DNA of 5,986 nt. Source: an uncultured Alphaproteobacteria bacterium. Its GTDB lineage: Bacteria; Pseudomonadota; Alphaproteobacteria; CASFRQ01; SAAU01. Each line of letters begins with the position of its first letter. The first letter of the stretch is position 1. Of the stretch, positions 5,917 through 5,986 are shown one piece after another. Position numbers and translations under genes: made by a program. The notes below the pieces were generated by a model, which was not told the DNA's origin, searched no databases, and saw only the letters and a list, made by a program, of their open reading frames with translations. The DNA lies in NCBI GenBank assembly GCA_949296785.1, contig CASFRQ010000012.1, positions 1 through 5,986 of the forward strand, in the 5' to 3' direction.

Positions 5917-5986
5917 TATTTTTATCTTTTCATATCATAAAAACACACGCAATAAAAGATATTTTAAAAATAAAACACCTTTTTAA

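Overview
This AT-rich window (my rough estimate is a little over 40% GC, not computed) looks like chromosomal DNA from a Gram-negative bacterium. The main clue is a complete catalytic domain of a membrane-anchored phosphoethanolamine transferase of the EptA/CptA type, a family that decorates lipid A or other envelope sugars. Genes use the standard code: all ten Trp codons I could read are TGG, and the three main genes end in TAA. A gut-type alphaproteobacterium is possible, but that is a guess and the taxon is undetermined.

Layout, left to right. (1) Positions 1-629, + strand: the 3' end of an unrecognised charged, probably soluble protein whose start lies outside the window. (2) 630-1079: a regulatory region without genes. 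It holds a consensus-like promoter (TTGACA, 17 bp, TATCTT), then a yybP-ykoY-type manganese riboswitch with a strong intrinsic terminator, then a second weaker hairpin and a clear ribosome binding site. (3) 1080-3776, + strand: an 898-residue P-type ATPase with Ca2+-pump (P2B, PMCA-like) signatures. (4) 3777-4160: an intergenic stretch between convergent genes, with a perfect GC-rich hairpin and an A-rich remainder. (5) 4161-5816, - strand: a sulfatase-fold phosphoethanolamine transferase. In the same frame, a further 24 open codons (5891-5820) lie upstream and are separated from it by a single TGA. (6) 5892-5986: an AT-rich upstream region with a TATAAT box on the - strand.

The most coherent unit is promoter, Mn2+ riboswitch, then cation ATPase. 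The aptamer's closing helix P1 uses the same bases (982-986) as the 5' arm of the terminator, so the two folds exclude each other. The arrangement predicts that metal binding stabilises P1, prevents termination and switches on an exporter. It parallels the Lactococcus lactis yoaB and Streptococcus pneumoniae mgtA cases, where this riboswitch class precedes a P-type ATPase. The second point of interest is the in-frame TGA that splits the first apparent membrane helix of the phosphoethanolamine transferase.

I see no mobile element, CRISPR array, tRNA or rRNA. I do not see a wholly new system. The interest lies in regulatory architecture and in the unusual reading-frame structure of the transferase gene.
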